From Acidobacteriota bacterium (GTDB taxonomy: Bacteria > Acidobacteriota > Terriglobia > Terriglobales > Acidobacteriaceae), in the NCBI GenBank assembly GCA_018268855.1, contig JAFDVR010000006.1, forward strand, positions 1 to 64,000: a DNA stretch of 64,000 bases, written 5' to 3'. How positions within the stretch are numbered: position 1 is the stretch's first letter; each line of letters starts with the position of its first letter. The position numbers and the translations under genes were made by a program. Below are positions 34,031-43,304 of the stretch, piece after piece. Under the pieces are notes generated by a model that saw only the letters and a list, made by a program, of their open reading frames with translations, did no database searches and was not told the origin of the DNA.

Positions 34031-35635
34031 TCGCTTGTACTCGTTCTCGCTGTTGCCGCACAGGCGCAAACAAAAGACATCACCACTTATATTCACCACA
34101 CCTGGGACACGCTCACGCGCTCCACCACGCAATGCAACGCGGTGAGCGACAGTAAAGTGGCCGAGAAACCCATTGTGTATCTGCCAGCAGGCATGGCTAT
34201 TCCTGCCGATCTCGCAAAGATGCAGAAGCAGTGCGGCGTGGAGGTGGAGCACCTGCCACGCCGCATTACGCATATCGCAGAGGTCATGCCGGATGAGCTT
34301 CCGCGTACCGGCGTGCTCTACCTGCCGCATCCGTATGTCGTTCCCGGCGGACGCTTCAATGAGATGTACGGCTGGGACAGTTACTTCATCATCCTCGGCC
34401 TGCTGCACGATGGCCGCGACGATCTGGCGCGCGGCATGGCGGAGAATTTCTTCTTCGAGATTGAGAACTACGGCGCTCTGCTCAACGCGAATCGCACGTA
34501 CTACCTCACGCGATCGCAGCCACCGCTGCTTGCTGAAATTATTCGTGAGTTGATGGCCAGCAAGAATCCGCCGGATCGAGCATGGCTGGAGCACGCCTAT
34601 ACAACGGCCACGAAGGATTACGCGTTGTGGAAGAGCCCCGAGCATCGCGCGGGCAACACCGGCCTTGCACGCTACAAGGACTTCGGCAGCGGTCCAGTAC
34701 CGGAGATGGCCGATGACGACAACTACTATCGCGACGTGATCCGATGGATGCAGGAGCATCGCCGCGCCGCGATGGAGTACCTCGTCCACTCCGACCCGCA
34801 TCCTGACGCCGCAGAAAAATCTCGCCTGCGCAAAATCAGTTGCGATGTGGACAAGTCCTCCGTCTGTGCGCGCGCCACCCTCGCAGGCAGCCGGCTCACC
34901 AAGGCATTCTTCGATGGCGACCGCGCCATGCGGGAGTCCGGCTTCGATACTTCATTCCGCTTCGGCCCCTTCTCCGGATCGACACAACAGTACGCTCCCG
35001 TCTGCCTCAACAGCCTGCTCTATCGCTACGAAATGGACATGAGCGACTTCGCGCAGACGCTTGGCAAAACCAACGAAGCAGCCGAGTGGATGCATCGCGC
35101 GGAACGCCGCAAATCCGCCATGCAGCTCTATCTTTGGAACGCGCGCCGAAAGCGTTTTGTGGATTACAACTTCGTCACGCATAAGCAGTCCGACTACCAC
35201 TACGTCACGGAGTTCTATCCGCTGTGGGCAGGATGGACTTCGCCCGAACAGGCAAAGGCCACCATGCTCAACCTCGGCGATTACGAGCGCAAAGGCGGTC
35301 TAGCCATGAGCCTGCACCGCTCCGGCATGCAGTGGGATGAGCCCTTCGGCTGGGCCCCGACGAACTACTTCGCCATCGCAGGGATGCGCCGTTACGGCTT
35401 CAACACAGAGGCCAACCGTATCGCCAAAAAGTTCATGCACACCATCGAATCCAACTACGCACGCGAAGACACTATCCGCGAAAAGTACAACGTGGAGGCG
35501 GGCACATCCGAAGTGCAGGTTACAGCGGGATACAAAGCGAACGTCGCTGGGTTCGGTTGGACCAACGGCGTTTATCTGCGGCTCAAGTCATGGCTCGCTC
35601 AGGGTGATAGCCTTAAGACACAGGACAAACCATGA
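34013..35635 (+). CDS. treA: Trehalase, GH37, exported
   Basis: Predicted periplasmic alpha,alpha-trehalase of 540 residues hydrolysing trehalose to glucose. Signal peptide 1-20 (MPRFLVSLVLVLAVAAQAQ). Both GH37 signatures are present: PGGRFNEMYGWDSYF (~109-123) and QWDEPFGWAPTNY (~442-454). The (alpha/alpha)6 barrel is full length. Starting later would lose the signal peptide, so the ATG at 34013 is kept even though it sits in a hairpin. Its stop overlaps proC by 4 bp (ATGA), which suggests coupling to proC. Confidence 0.95.
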   Translation: MPRFLVSLVLVLAVAAQAQTKDITTYIHHTWDTLTRSTTQCNAVSDSKVAEKPIVYLPAGMAIPADLAKMQKQCGVEVEHLPRRITHIAEVMPDELPRTGVLYLPHPYVVPGGRFNEMYGWDSYFIILGLLHDGRDDLARGMAENFFFEIENYGALLNANRTYYLTRSQPPLLAEIIRELMASKNPPDRAWLEHAYTTATKDYALWKSPEHRAGNTGLARYKDFGSGPVPEMADDDNYYRDVIRWMQEHRRAAMEYLVHSDPHPDAAEKSRLRKISCDVDKSSVCARATLAGSRLTKAFFDGDRAMRESGFDTSFRFGPFSGSTQQYAPVCLNSLLYRYEMDMSDFAQTLGKTNEAAEWMHRAERRKSAMQLYLWNARRKRFVDYNFVTHKQSDYHYVTEFYPLWAGWTSPEQAKATMLNLGDYERKGGLAMSLHRSGMQWDEPFGWAPTNYFAIAGMRRYGFNTEANRIAKKFMHTIESNYAREDTIREKYNVEAGTSEVQVTAGYKANVAGFGWTNGVYLRLKSWLAQGDSLKTQDKP

Positions 35636-36489
35636 GCGAAGAGATCGAATTCCAAGAACCCGTTATTGAACCCGCCATGCCCGGCGTGCGCGTTGCGATT
35701 CTTGGCGCAGGCAAAATGGGCGGCATTCTGCTGCAGGCTTTCTTGAAGAACAACCTCGTGCTGCCGGACCAGCTCTGCGGCACCGTGGCGCACCCGGAAC
35801 GCGCACAGGCGCTGAGCGCGCAGTACGGCGTCCAGATGACCACCGACAACGTGGAAGCAGCCAAGGACGCCGACATCATCCTCATCGGTGTAAAGCCCAT
35901 CCAGGTCCCGGGGCTCATCAAGGAGATCAAGCCCGTCCTCAATACGAAGAAGATGCTGCTCTCCTTCGCCGCTTCCGTCACCACGAAGTCCATCGAAGAA
36001 GCCGCGGGTATCGACATCCCCGTAGTCCGCGCCATGCCAAACACTCCGGCCATGCTGGCCGCAGGCATCACCGCAGTCACCGGCGGACGCTTCGTCACCG
36101 AAGAGCAACTCGAAACAGCAAAACGCATCTTCGCCACCGTAGGCCGCAGCGTAGTCGTGGACGAGAAACACATGGACGCCGTCACCGGCCTCTCCGGTTC
36201 GGGCCCTGCGTTCATCTACATCATCATCGAAGCGCTTGCCGAAGCGGGCGTAAACGTTGGCCTTCCGCGCGACGTCGCCACGATGCTGGCTGCGCAAACC
36301 ACCTTCGGCTCCGCACGCATGGTGCTGGAGACGGGCTATCATCCCGCGCTGTTAAAGGACGCCGTCACCACTCCGGCAGGCTGCACCGTCGATGGCATCC
36401 TCGAACTTGAAGAAGGCGGCCTCCGCGTCACACTTATCAAAGCCGTCAAACGCGCAACCATGCGCGCCAAGGAACTCGCCGCAGGTTAG
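35632..36489 (+). CDS. proC: Pyrroline-5-carboxylate reductase
   Basis: Last step of proline synthesis, NAD(P)H-dependent reduction of pyrroline-5-carboxylate. The 285-residue protein has an N-terminal acidic extension, a Rossmann motif (VAILGAGKMGGILLQAF) and the VRAMPNTPAMLAAGIT substrate loop. The family signature GYHPALLKDAVTTPAGCTVDG follows, with the helical dimer domain at the end. It overlaps treA by 4 bp at its start, and heme A synthase begins 5 nt after its stop. Confidence 0.95.
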   Translation: MSEEIEFQEPVIEPAMPGVRVAILGAGKMGGILLQAFLKNNLVLPDQLCGTVAHPERAQALSAQYGVQMTTDNVEAAKDADIILIGVKPIQVPGLIKEIKPVLNTKKMLLSFAASVTTKSIEEAAGIDIPVVRAMPNTPAMLAAGITAVTGGRFVTEEQLETAKRIFATVGRSVVVDEKHMDAVTGLSGSGPAFIYIIIEALAEAGVNVGLPRDVATMLAAQTTFGSARMVLETGYHPALLKDAVTTPAGCTVDGILELEEGGLRVTLIKAVKRATMRAKELAAG

Positions 36490-36493
36490 AGAC

Positions 36494-37426
36494 ATGGCAA
36501 GCACAACCTACTCCGCACCGCCCACGGCAAAGCGCAACAGCTACCTCGCGCGCTTTGCGTGGGCGGTTCTTGCATGGAACGTCCTCGTAATTTTGTGGGG
36601 TGCGCTCGTGCGCGCCACAGGATCGGGCGCAGGCTGCGGCAATCACTGGCCGCTCTGCAACGGCGAAGTCATCCCGCTCTCGCCCAGCTTCCATACCATC
36701 GTCGAATTCACGCACCGCATGATGACAGGCGGCTCAACCTTCCTCATGATCGGCCTGCTCGTCTGGACCTTGCGCAGCGTAGCCAAACCGCATCCCGCAC
36801 GCAAAGCGGTCTGGACAGCCACACTCTTCCTCGTCCTCGAAGCTATCCTCGGCGCGCTGCTGGTCAAACTCGGATACGTCACCGGCAATCAATCCGTCGG
36901 CCGCGTCATCGTCCTCTCGATCCATCTCACCAACACGTTGCTGTTGCTTGCCACACTCACACTCACCGCATGGCTGCTTGGCGGCAACCGTGTCCCGCGC
37001 CCACGCGGTGTGCATTGGTTCGCGCTTGCATCCACCATCGTCGTCGGAGTCAGCGGTTCCCTCGCTGCGCTTGGCGACACACTCTTTCCCGCCACCTCGT
37101 TACGCGCGGCCTTCGCGCAAGACATCGCCGCAGGCTCGCCCATGATCCTCCGCCTGCGCGGCGTACATCCCGCCAGCGTCGTCCTCTCCACGATTGCACT
37201 GGTCTGGCTGATCGCGCGCATTCGCCCGCAAGCCACACCGCGCACCGCGAAGCTGATCTCCGCCACCATCGCGCTGCTCGTCTTCCAAGTCGGTCTTGGG
37301 CTTGCAGACCTCGCACTGCTGGCGCCGTGGTGGATGCAGATACTCCACCTGCTCGGAGCCGACCTCTTCTGGATCGCATTGCTGGCGCTTGTCTTCGATA
37401 GCTCCGCAGAGCCCGCGCAAGCGTAA
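36494..37426 (+). CDS. ctaA: Heme A synthase (CtaA/COX15)
   Basis: Membrane monooxygenase converting heme O to heme A for aa3-type cytochrome oxidase. The 310-residue protein has eight predicted membrane helices in two four-helix halves. It has GALVRATGSGAGCGNHWPLCNG (family motif with a Cys pair) and heme-ligand-type histidines in FTHRMMTG, SIHLTNTLLLL, LRGVHPASVV and LHLLGADLFW. The start ATG 36494 is chosen because the upstream in-frame extension runs into proC. It is the last gene of the murA-treA-proC-ctaA run. Confidence 0.9.
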   Translation: MASTTYSAPPTAKRNSYLARFAWAVLAWNVLVILWGALVRATGSGAGCGNHWPLCNGEVIPLSPSFHTIVEFTHRMMTGGSTFLMIGLLVWTLRSVAKPHPARKAVWTATLFLVLEAILGALLVKLGYVTGNQSVGRVIVLSIHLTNTLLLLATLTLTAWLLGGNRVPRPRGVHWFALASTIVVGVSGSLAALGDTLFPATSLRAAFAQDIAAGSPMILRLRGVHPASVVLSTIALVWLIARIRPQATPRTAKLISATIALLVFQVGLGLADLALLAPWWMQILHLLGADLFWIALLALVFDSSAEPAQA

Positions 37427-37441
37427 TCAACATTCCAAAGA

Positions 37442-37475
37442 CACCTTCCATCAAGAAGGTGCCTTCGTCTTTTTG
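37442..37475 (+). terminator. Weak intrinsic terminator after ctaA
   Basis: CACCTTC (37442-37448) and GAAGGTG (37455-37461) form a 7-bp stem with a six-base loop, followed after 8 nt by a run of T (GTCTTTTTG). The gap before the T-run makes it a weak terminator. It lies between the convergent ctaA and metH stops. Confidence 0.5.
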
Positions 37476-37483
37476 AACCAGCT

Positions 37484-40400
37484 TTAGACGACGAAGTACT
37501 TCGCCTGCGGATGATGGATCACCAGCGCGTTCGTGCTCTGTTCCGGCTCCAGATGGAACTGCTCGGTCAGATGCACGCCGATATTCTCTTCCGGCTTCAG
37601 CAGCGCAAATATCTTCTTCTGGTCTTCCAGATTCGGACACGCCGGATAGCCGAACGAATACCGCGACCCGCGATACTTCTGGTGGAAGAGGTCCTTCACG
37701 ACCGAAGAATCTTCAGTGTCGATTCCAAGGTCCTTGCGGATCAACTTGTGGGTATACTCTGCAAGCGCTTCGGCAGTCTCCACGCTCAGTCCATGCAGGT
37801 AGAGATACTTCGTAAACTCGCCGCCCTTGAAGAGTTCAGCAGTCACCTCACTGGCACGGCTGCCGATGGTCACGCATGAGAAGCCGATCACATCCATCAC
37901 ACCAGAAGACTTCGGCTGCAGAAAATCTGAGATCGAAAGCATACGGCCTTCGCGCTGACGCGGGAAGGTGATGCGCAGCAGTTCTTTGGACTGATCTTCC
38001 GGATCATAGACGATGGTGTCGTTGCCTTCGCTCTGTGCCGGAAAATACCCGTATACTGCACGCGGCTGGAACCAGCCATTCGCCTTCACCTCTTCCTGAA
38101 GCTCCTTCAGGATCGGCCTGAACTTCTCTTCCACCAGCCGCACATAGTCCGTTGCGGAAGCCGTCTTAAGCTGCCACTGGTTCTTGAACAGCGCCGTGTG
38201 GTTCACATACTCAAACAGCGTATCGAGAGAGAAGTCCTTCTTCACCTCAATCCCAAAGAACGGCGGCTTGGGAATGTCCGGAGCAAACTCCACCACCTTG
38301 CTGCGCTCCGTGCTCATCGGCGCCTGCACCGCTGTTTCGTCGGACGGCTCCGCTGCCTGCGCACGCGTAAACACCTTCACCGTCTTGCCTTCTGTAAGCA
38401 CCTTCTCGCGCTGCGCAGCATCTTCGCTCGTTAGATCGCCTATCGTATGCAGTCCTGCAAAGGCATCCTCCGCATAAAAAACACCGCCGTTGTACTCGCG
38501 CCGCAGATCGTCCTCAACATACTTGCGCGTCAACGCAGCGCCGCCGCAGATCACAGGAATTTTCGATTCGATACGCTGCAAATCCTGCACCACGTACTTC
38601 ATTTCGAGCGTGGATTTCACCAGCAGCCCAGACAATCCAATCGCATCGGCCTTGTGCTCATGGGCTGCGGCAATGATCTGATCGGCAGGCACCTTGATAC
38701 CAAGATTCACCACCTTGTATCCGTTGTTGGAGAGGATGATGTCGACGAGGTTCTTACCGATATCGTGCACATCGCCCTTCACCGTGGCCAGCACCATGGT
38801 GCCGCGCTGCGAACCTTCCACCTTCTCCATCTTCGGCTCAAGATAGGCAACAGCGGCCTTCATCGTCCCCGCTGAATCCAGCACCGAAGGGAGCTGCATC
38901 TTGCGCGCCCCGAACAACTCGCCAACAGTCTTCATGCCGTCCAGCAGTACCGTGTTCACAATATCCAGCGGAGAGTATTTCGTAAGCGCAGAATCCAGAA
39001 CCTCAATAAGGGACTGCTTGCGATCACCCGTTCCCACCGTGCGCTCACCGTTGATGATGAGCCACTTCAGTTTGTCTTCATCTGTCTCGGCCGCGAGTGT
39101 GGAAGTGTCCTCGTCCTGCTCCCCCGTTCCCGTCGCCAGGCTGTTGAAGTAGTTCATGTACTGCTGCAGCGGATCGAGCGCATCTGCCTCGCCGCCTTCA
39201 CCACTCGTTGGCAGCGTATCGCGGAAGATAAGCTTGCGCGCCAGCTCCACTTCCTTCTCAGGAATCTTATAGAGCGGATAGATCTTCTGATAGTTCACGA
39301 TGGCGCAATCCAGCCCACGGTCCACCGCCTCTTTCAGAAACACCGAGTTCAGCACGCGGCGCGCATAGTTGTTTAAGCCGAACGAGATGTTCGAGACCCC
39401 GAGAATCGTCTTGCAGCCCGGTAACTCTTCCTTGATGCGACGCACCGCCTCCAGCGTCTCAATGCCTGCCGTGCGATAGTCTTCCTGGCCGGTCGAGATA
39501 GGCAACGTCAGCGGATCGAAGATAATGTCCTGAGACCGCAGCCCAAAACGGTTCACGGCCATGTCGTGAATGCGCTTGGCCACAGCGACCTTCTTGTCCG
39601 CCGTAAGCGCCATGCCCTCTTCATCGATCGTCAGCGCAACCACGGCAGCGCCGTAGCGCTTCGCCATCGGCAGCACCAGCGACGTGCGCTTTTCGCCGTC
39701 TTCCAGGTTGACGGAGTTGATCACCGCCTTACCCGGAATGCGCTTCAGTGCCTCCTCAATCACATTGGCCTCGGTGGAGTCCACAACGATGGGCGCCATC
39801 ACACGCGTGGCAATCTTCTCCATCACTGCGTTCATGTAGGCCACTTCGTCCTCGCCCACAATCGCGCAGCATACGTCGAGCATCTGGGAACCTTCGTTGA
39901 TGAGGCGCTTGGCCATCGTCAACACGCCGTCCCAATCGCCCGCGCGCACCAGTTCTCGGAAGTGAGGCACGCGCGTCGTCGTGTTCATCTCTTCTGCAAC
40001 GACTACGGGCTGTCCATCCACCTCCAGCGGCACAGCCACAAAGGCAGACGAAGCAACCGACTGCGGCTTGTTGTTGCGCGGCGCAGGCACTGCATCCTTG
40101 ATGGCCTCAGCCACGGCGCGAATATGTTCAGGCCCCGTGCCGCAGCATCCGCCCACCACCTGCACACCGTATTCCGTAATAAAGCGGCGATGATACTCAG
40201 CAAGCTCCTGCGGCGTCAGCGTGTAGTGCGCATGCCCGCCCACGTTCTGCGGCAGTCCCGCATTCGGCAGTACAGACACAGGCGAAAGCGCATTCTGGCA
40301 AAGGAAACGAACTGCATCGTTCATCTCCTTCGGCCCCGTTGCGCAGTTCATTCCGATGATCGCCGGATTGAATGGCTCCAGCGCCGCCAGCGCAGCACCA

Positions 40401-41095
40401 ATCTCAGAACCGAGCAGCATGGTGCCTGTGGCTTCCACCGTCACCTGCATCTGCACCGGAACTTCGCGGCCCAGCTTACGCATTGCATCATGGCAAGCGG
40501 CCAGCGCAATCTTCGCCTGCAAAATGTCCTGCGAAGTCTCAATCAGCAGAACATCCACACCCGCTTCCAGCAGAACTTCAATCTGTTCGCGATACGAAGT
40601 AGCCATCTCGTCATAGCCGATGTGTCCCAGCGATGGCAGTTTCGTCGTCGGTCCAAGCGATCCCGCAACAAAACGCGGCTTCTCCTTCGTAGAAAACTGC
40701 GCCGCAATGTCCTTCGCCAACTTCACGGCGGCAAGATTAATCTCGCGCACTTTCTCCGGGATCTCGAACTCGTTCAGAACGATGCTCGAGCCGCCAAAGG
40801 TGTTCGTCTCGATGATGTCCGCGCCCGCCTCAAAGTACGAGGCATGAATCTCACCGATCACATCCGGCCGCGAGAGCACCAGGATCTCGCTACAGTTCTC
40901 CTTGCCCCAGTAGTCGTCAATCGTCAGGTTGTACTTCTGGATGGACGTGCCCATCGCACCGTCATACAGCGCAACGCGGTCTTTAAGTATGTCAAGAAAG
41001 TTCAACGGAGCTTCCAATCTTTTGTGAGAAACGTAAGAACCAAGGGCCTCTGGAGAGGCTGCTGCCGACATTACCGCATCATTGGACACGGACAT
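37484..41095 (-). CDS. metH: Cobalamin-dependent methionine synthase
   Basis: Transfers a methyl group from 5-methyltetrahydrofolate to homocysteine through methylcobalamin. It is a full four-module protein of 1203 residues: the homocysteine-binding zinc domain (LYDGAMGTSIQKYN; TFGGSS; GGCCGTGPEHIRA), the folate domain (~360-650), the B12 cap and Rossmann domain with the cobalt-ligand motif VHDIGKNLVDIIL, and the C-terminal SAM-dependent reactivation domain (RAVYGYFPA; GYPACPNLEDQ). ATG 41095 is chosen; GTG 41101 and ATG 41071 are alternatives, and none has a clear ribosome-binding site. No riboswitch is evident in the 113 nt upstream. Confidence 0.96.
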   Translation of the reverse strand: MSVSNDAVMSAAASPEALGSYVSHKRLEAPLNFLDILKDRVALYDGAMGTSIQKYNLTIDDYWGKENCSEILVLSRPDVIGEIHASYFEAGADIIETNTFGGSSIVLNEFEIPEKVREINLAAVKLAKDIAAQFSTKEKPRFVAGSLGPTTKLPSLGHIGYDEMATSYREQIEVLLEAGVDVLLIETSQDILQAKIALAACHDAMRKLGREVPVQMQVTVEATGTMLLGSEIGAALAALEPFNPAIIGMNCATGPKEMNDAVRFLCQNALSPVSVLPNAGLPQNVGGHAHYTLTPQELAEYHRRFITEYGVQVVGGCCGTGPEHIRAVAEAIKDAVPAPRNNKPQSVASSAFVAVPLEVDGQPVVVAEEMNTTTRVPHFRELVRAGDWDGVLTMAKRLINEGSQMLDVCCAIVGEDEVAYMNAVMEKIATRVMAPIVVDSTEANVIEEALKRIPGKAVINSVNLEDGEKRTSLVLPMAKRYGAAVVALTIDEEGMALTADKKVAVAKRIHDMAVNRFGLRSQDIIFDPLTLPISTGQEDYRTAGIETLEAVRRIKEELPGCKTILGVSNISFGLNNYARRVLNSVFLKEAVDRGLDCAIVNYQKIYPLYKIPEKEVELARKLIFRDTLPTSGEGGEADALDPLQQYMNYFNSLATGTGEQDEDTSTLAAETDEDKLKWLIINGERTVGTGDRKQSLIEVLDSALTKYSPLDIVNTVLLDGMKTVGELFGARKMQLPSVLDSAGTMKAAVAYLEPKMEKVEGSQRGTMVLATVKGDVHDIGKNLVDIILSNNGYKVVNLGIKVPADQIIAAAHEHKADAIGLSGLLVKSTLEMKYVVQDLQRIESKIPVICGGAALTRKYVEDDLRREYNGGVFYAEDAFAGLHTIGDLTSEDAAQREKVLTEGKTVKVFTRAQAAEPSDETAVQAPMSTERSKVVEFAPDIPKPPFFGIEVKKDFSLDTLFEYVNHTALFKNQWQLKTASATDYVRLVEEKFRPILKELQEEVKANGWFQPRAVYGYFPAQSEGNDTIVYDPEDQSKELLRITFPRQREGRMLSISDFLQPKSSGVMDVIGFSCVTIGSRASEVTAELFKGGEFTKYLYLHGLSVETAEALAEYTHKLIRKDLGIDTEDSSVVKDLFHQKYRGSRYSFGYPACPNLEDQKKIFALLKPEENIGVHLTEQFHLEPEQSTNALVIHHPQAKYFVV

Positions 41096-41208
41096 GCACA
41101 CATGCGTATAAGCATCGGCATCGCGAGTATTCCGCAGATGTATGGAAAAGCCATGCTTCCAGTATAAGGTTTACGGCGCTTATCCAATAAACACCGCATC
41201 TATCCGCG

Positions 41209-42180
41209 TCAGCCGCGCAGCATCTGGACAACTTCACCAGCGGCACGCCGCGCATCCTCTACCCTGTCTACCGGAAAGCTGATGGCCCCCACACGCGCAT
41301 GTCCGCCACCGCCATACTTCTGGCAGATGTCGGCGATATTCGCCAATTGCTCATGCGAAATCGGCGACCACGGATTCGTCCCTACCGAAATCTTCGTACG
41401 AAAGCTGGACCGCGTAAGACCAACCGTATACGTCGCCTCCGGATAGAGGTAATAGGGAATGAACTTGTTATAACCCTCCACCGGTTTATCGATCAGGTCG
41501 AAGGTTACAATTCCATCCTCCACACGCGCACGCTCGCGAATCAGATCAATTGTGCGCAGATGCTGTTCCCACAACGGCGTAAGTTGAAACGCGATAAACG
41601 GCTGTTGCAGAACATCTGCCAACGGTATCTCCGTCAGCAGCGGAATGATTTTCTGGATCGTCTCCGTGCTCGCCGCTTCAATTACCATCGTCAGCTTGAA
41701 CGCTGGCTCATCCATCTCCACGGCACTGCAAGCGCTCTCATACTTCGCGCCATCCACAATGTTCGCCCAGTGGATAAGCTCCTTCAACGGCTCTGTATTC
41801 CATCCGAACTTCGTCTCGCCTATCTTCGCAATAAAACCCGTGCACGAGATGTAATTCGGATCAAAGAAGTGCCGCATCGCATGCCATCCATCCGCCTGCT
41901 GCGCATCAAATTGCGCTCGATCGGCCTCCGTCATAAACGCGCTCTGATGATGATCGAACCACCAGGTCAGCCTGGGCGAGGGCGAATACTTGAAGTCCAC
42001 AATCGCATTCTCATCACCGGAGAAGTCGCTCTCCTCAAACTGAACGCCCGCCTTATGCTGCAATCCTTGGTAGCTGTACCTGGTGGCCGCGCCAATGCAT
42101 TCGCGATGAAAGCGTGTAAACACCGAAGCCGAGCAGGCGCCATCGAAACAATTATTGTGATGCAGAACACGAAGATGCAC
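41209..42180 (-). CDS. DHH/DHHA1-family phosphoesterase
   Basis: Predicted Mn2+-dependent phosphoesterase of 323 residues. N-terminal metal-binding motif LHHNNCFDGACSASVF (the DxD-type position), the DHH triad in WWFDHHQSAF (~76-82), and the C-terminal DHHA1 motif CQKYGGGGHARVGAISF. Family members cleave nanoRNA, cyclic dinucleotides, pAp or exopolyphosphate; the substrate is not predictable. The gene lies 113 nt upstream of metH on the same strand and is divergent from the YiaK-like gene. Confidence 0.82.
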   Translation of the reverse strand: MHLRVLHHNNCFDGACSASVFTRFHRECIGAATRYSYQGLQHKAGVQFEESDFSGDENAIVDFKYSPSPRLTWWFDHHQSAFMTEADRAQFDAQQADGWHAMRHFFDPNYISCTGFIAKIGETKFGWNTEPLKELIHWANIVDGAKYESACSAVEMDEPAFKLTMVIEAASTETIQKIIPLLTEIPLADVLQQPFIAFQLTPLWEQHLRTIDLIRERARVEDGIVTFDLIDKPVEGYNKFIPYYLYPEATYTVGLTRSSFRTKISVGTNPWSPISHEQLANIADICQKYGGGGHARVGAISFPVDRVEDARRAAGEVVQMLRG

Positions 42181-42248
42181 GGGAATAGCTCCTTACCAAG
42201 ACAGACGCAAAACAGTACGTGCGGCGCTTTAAAGTTACCATTGCAAAC

Positions 42249-43295
42249 ATGCAGAGAATTCCGTTCGCCGTCCTGCAATCCACCATCGCAAAGGCTCTTG
42301 AACACAGTGGCATGCCGGACAAACATGCGGATGCGTGCGCCACCCTCTTTGCCGAAACTACACGAGATGGCGTTTATACGCATGGACTTAATCGGCTAAA
42401 GCGCATGGTAAAAATGATTGAAAACGGCTCTGTCTCACCAATCAACGAACCAACATTTGAAATAGCCCATCGTGCCATCGAGCGTTGGAACGGCAACAAA
42501 GGTGTAGGCAACCTGAGCGCATCGGCAATGACCAACCGGGCCATGGAGCTCTCAGACGAATACGGCATCGGCTGTGTGGCTCTGCACAACACCACACACT
42601 GGATGCGCGGCGGCACCTATGGGTGGCAAGCAGCCGAGCGCGGATACTTTCTCATCTGCTGGACAAATACCAATCCCAACACGCCCGCCTGGGGCACCAC
42701 AGCGTCCACACTCGGCAACAATCCATTGGTGATGGCAGTACCCCGCATCAACCCTGCGGCAAGCAGCACAAATCCTTATCTCGGCGGCCCACACGTCGTT
42801 CTTGATACCTCAATGAGCCAGTACTCATACGGTCAGCTCGATGCGCACATCGCACGCGGCGAGCAACTTGCCGTTCCCGGCGGCTTCGATACGGAAGGCA
42901 ATCTCTCGCACGATCCCGCCGCCATTCGCACCAGTTATCGCGCTCTGCCTATCGGATTTTGGAAGGGTTCTGGCATCGCGATGTTGCTGGATCTTTTCGC
43001 AGCCATGCTCTCCGGCGGCCAGTCTTCGCATGAAATAAGCGTCGATCCTCTATATGAAACCGGCCTCAGTCAGATGTTCATTGCCATTTCGCCACGCGAT
43101 GTAGCGCATGCGGAAGAACTCACGCGCATCGTAGATAGTCTGATCGATGCCATTCATAACGCTCCGCGCAGTGATCCCTCCAAACGCGCGCGCTATCCCG
43201 GTGAGGAAACACTGCGGCTACGTGAAGAAAACATGCGTCTGGGGGTCCCAGTAGACGAGCCCGCATGGAAGTTCGTGCAAAGCCTCGCAGACTAA
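42249..43295 (+). CDS. Malate/L-lactate dehydrogenase-family oxidoreductase (YiaK-like)
   Basis: NAD(P)-dependent reductase of the Ldh_2 family, 348 residues. The conserved segments are TTRDGVYTHGLNRL (His in the catalytic THG), HWMRGGTYGWQAAERG, NNPLVMAVPR, and GFWKGSGIAMLLDLFAAMLSGG. It most resembles 2,3-diketo-L-gulonate reductase (YiaK/DlgD), but ureidoglycolate, malate and sulfolactate dehydrogenases share the fold. ATG 42249 gives the usual family start (MQRIPFAVLQSTI). No sugar genes lie directly beside it. Confidence 0.83.
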   Translation: MQRIPFAVLQSTIAKALEHSGMPDKHADACATLFAETTRDGVYTHGLNRLKRMVKMIENGSVSPINEPTFEIAHRAIERWNGNKGVGNLSASAMTNRAMELSDEYGIGCVALHNTTHWMRGGTYGWQAAERGYFLICWTNTNPNTPAWGTTASTLGNNPLVMAVPRINPAASSTNPYLGGPHVVLDTSMSQYSYGQLDAHIARGEQLAVPGGFDTEGNLSHDPAAIRTSYRALPIGFWKGSGIAMLLDLFAAMLSGGQSSHEISVDPLYETGLSQMFIAISPRDVAHAEELTRIVDSLIDAIHNAPRSDPSKRARYPGEETLRLREENMRLGVPVDEPAWKFVQSLAD

Positions 43296-43304
43296 AACTC
43301 TTAC

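Noticed and set aside
39566..41167. Plus-strand 533-residue open frame
   Set aside because: It is antisense to metH, whose domain motifs are clear, and has no recognisable domain.
41096..41208. Riboswitch (cobalamin, SAM or SAH) upstream of metH
   Set aside because: The gap is too short for a cobalamin riboswitch, and no SAM or SAH aptamer core could be seen.
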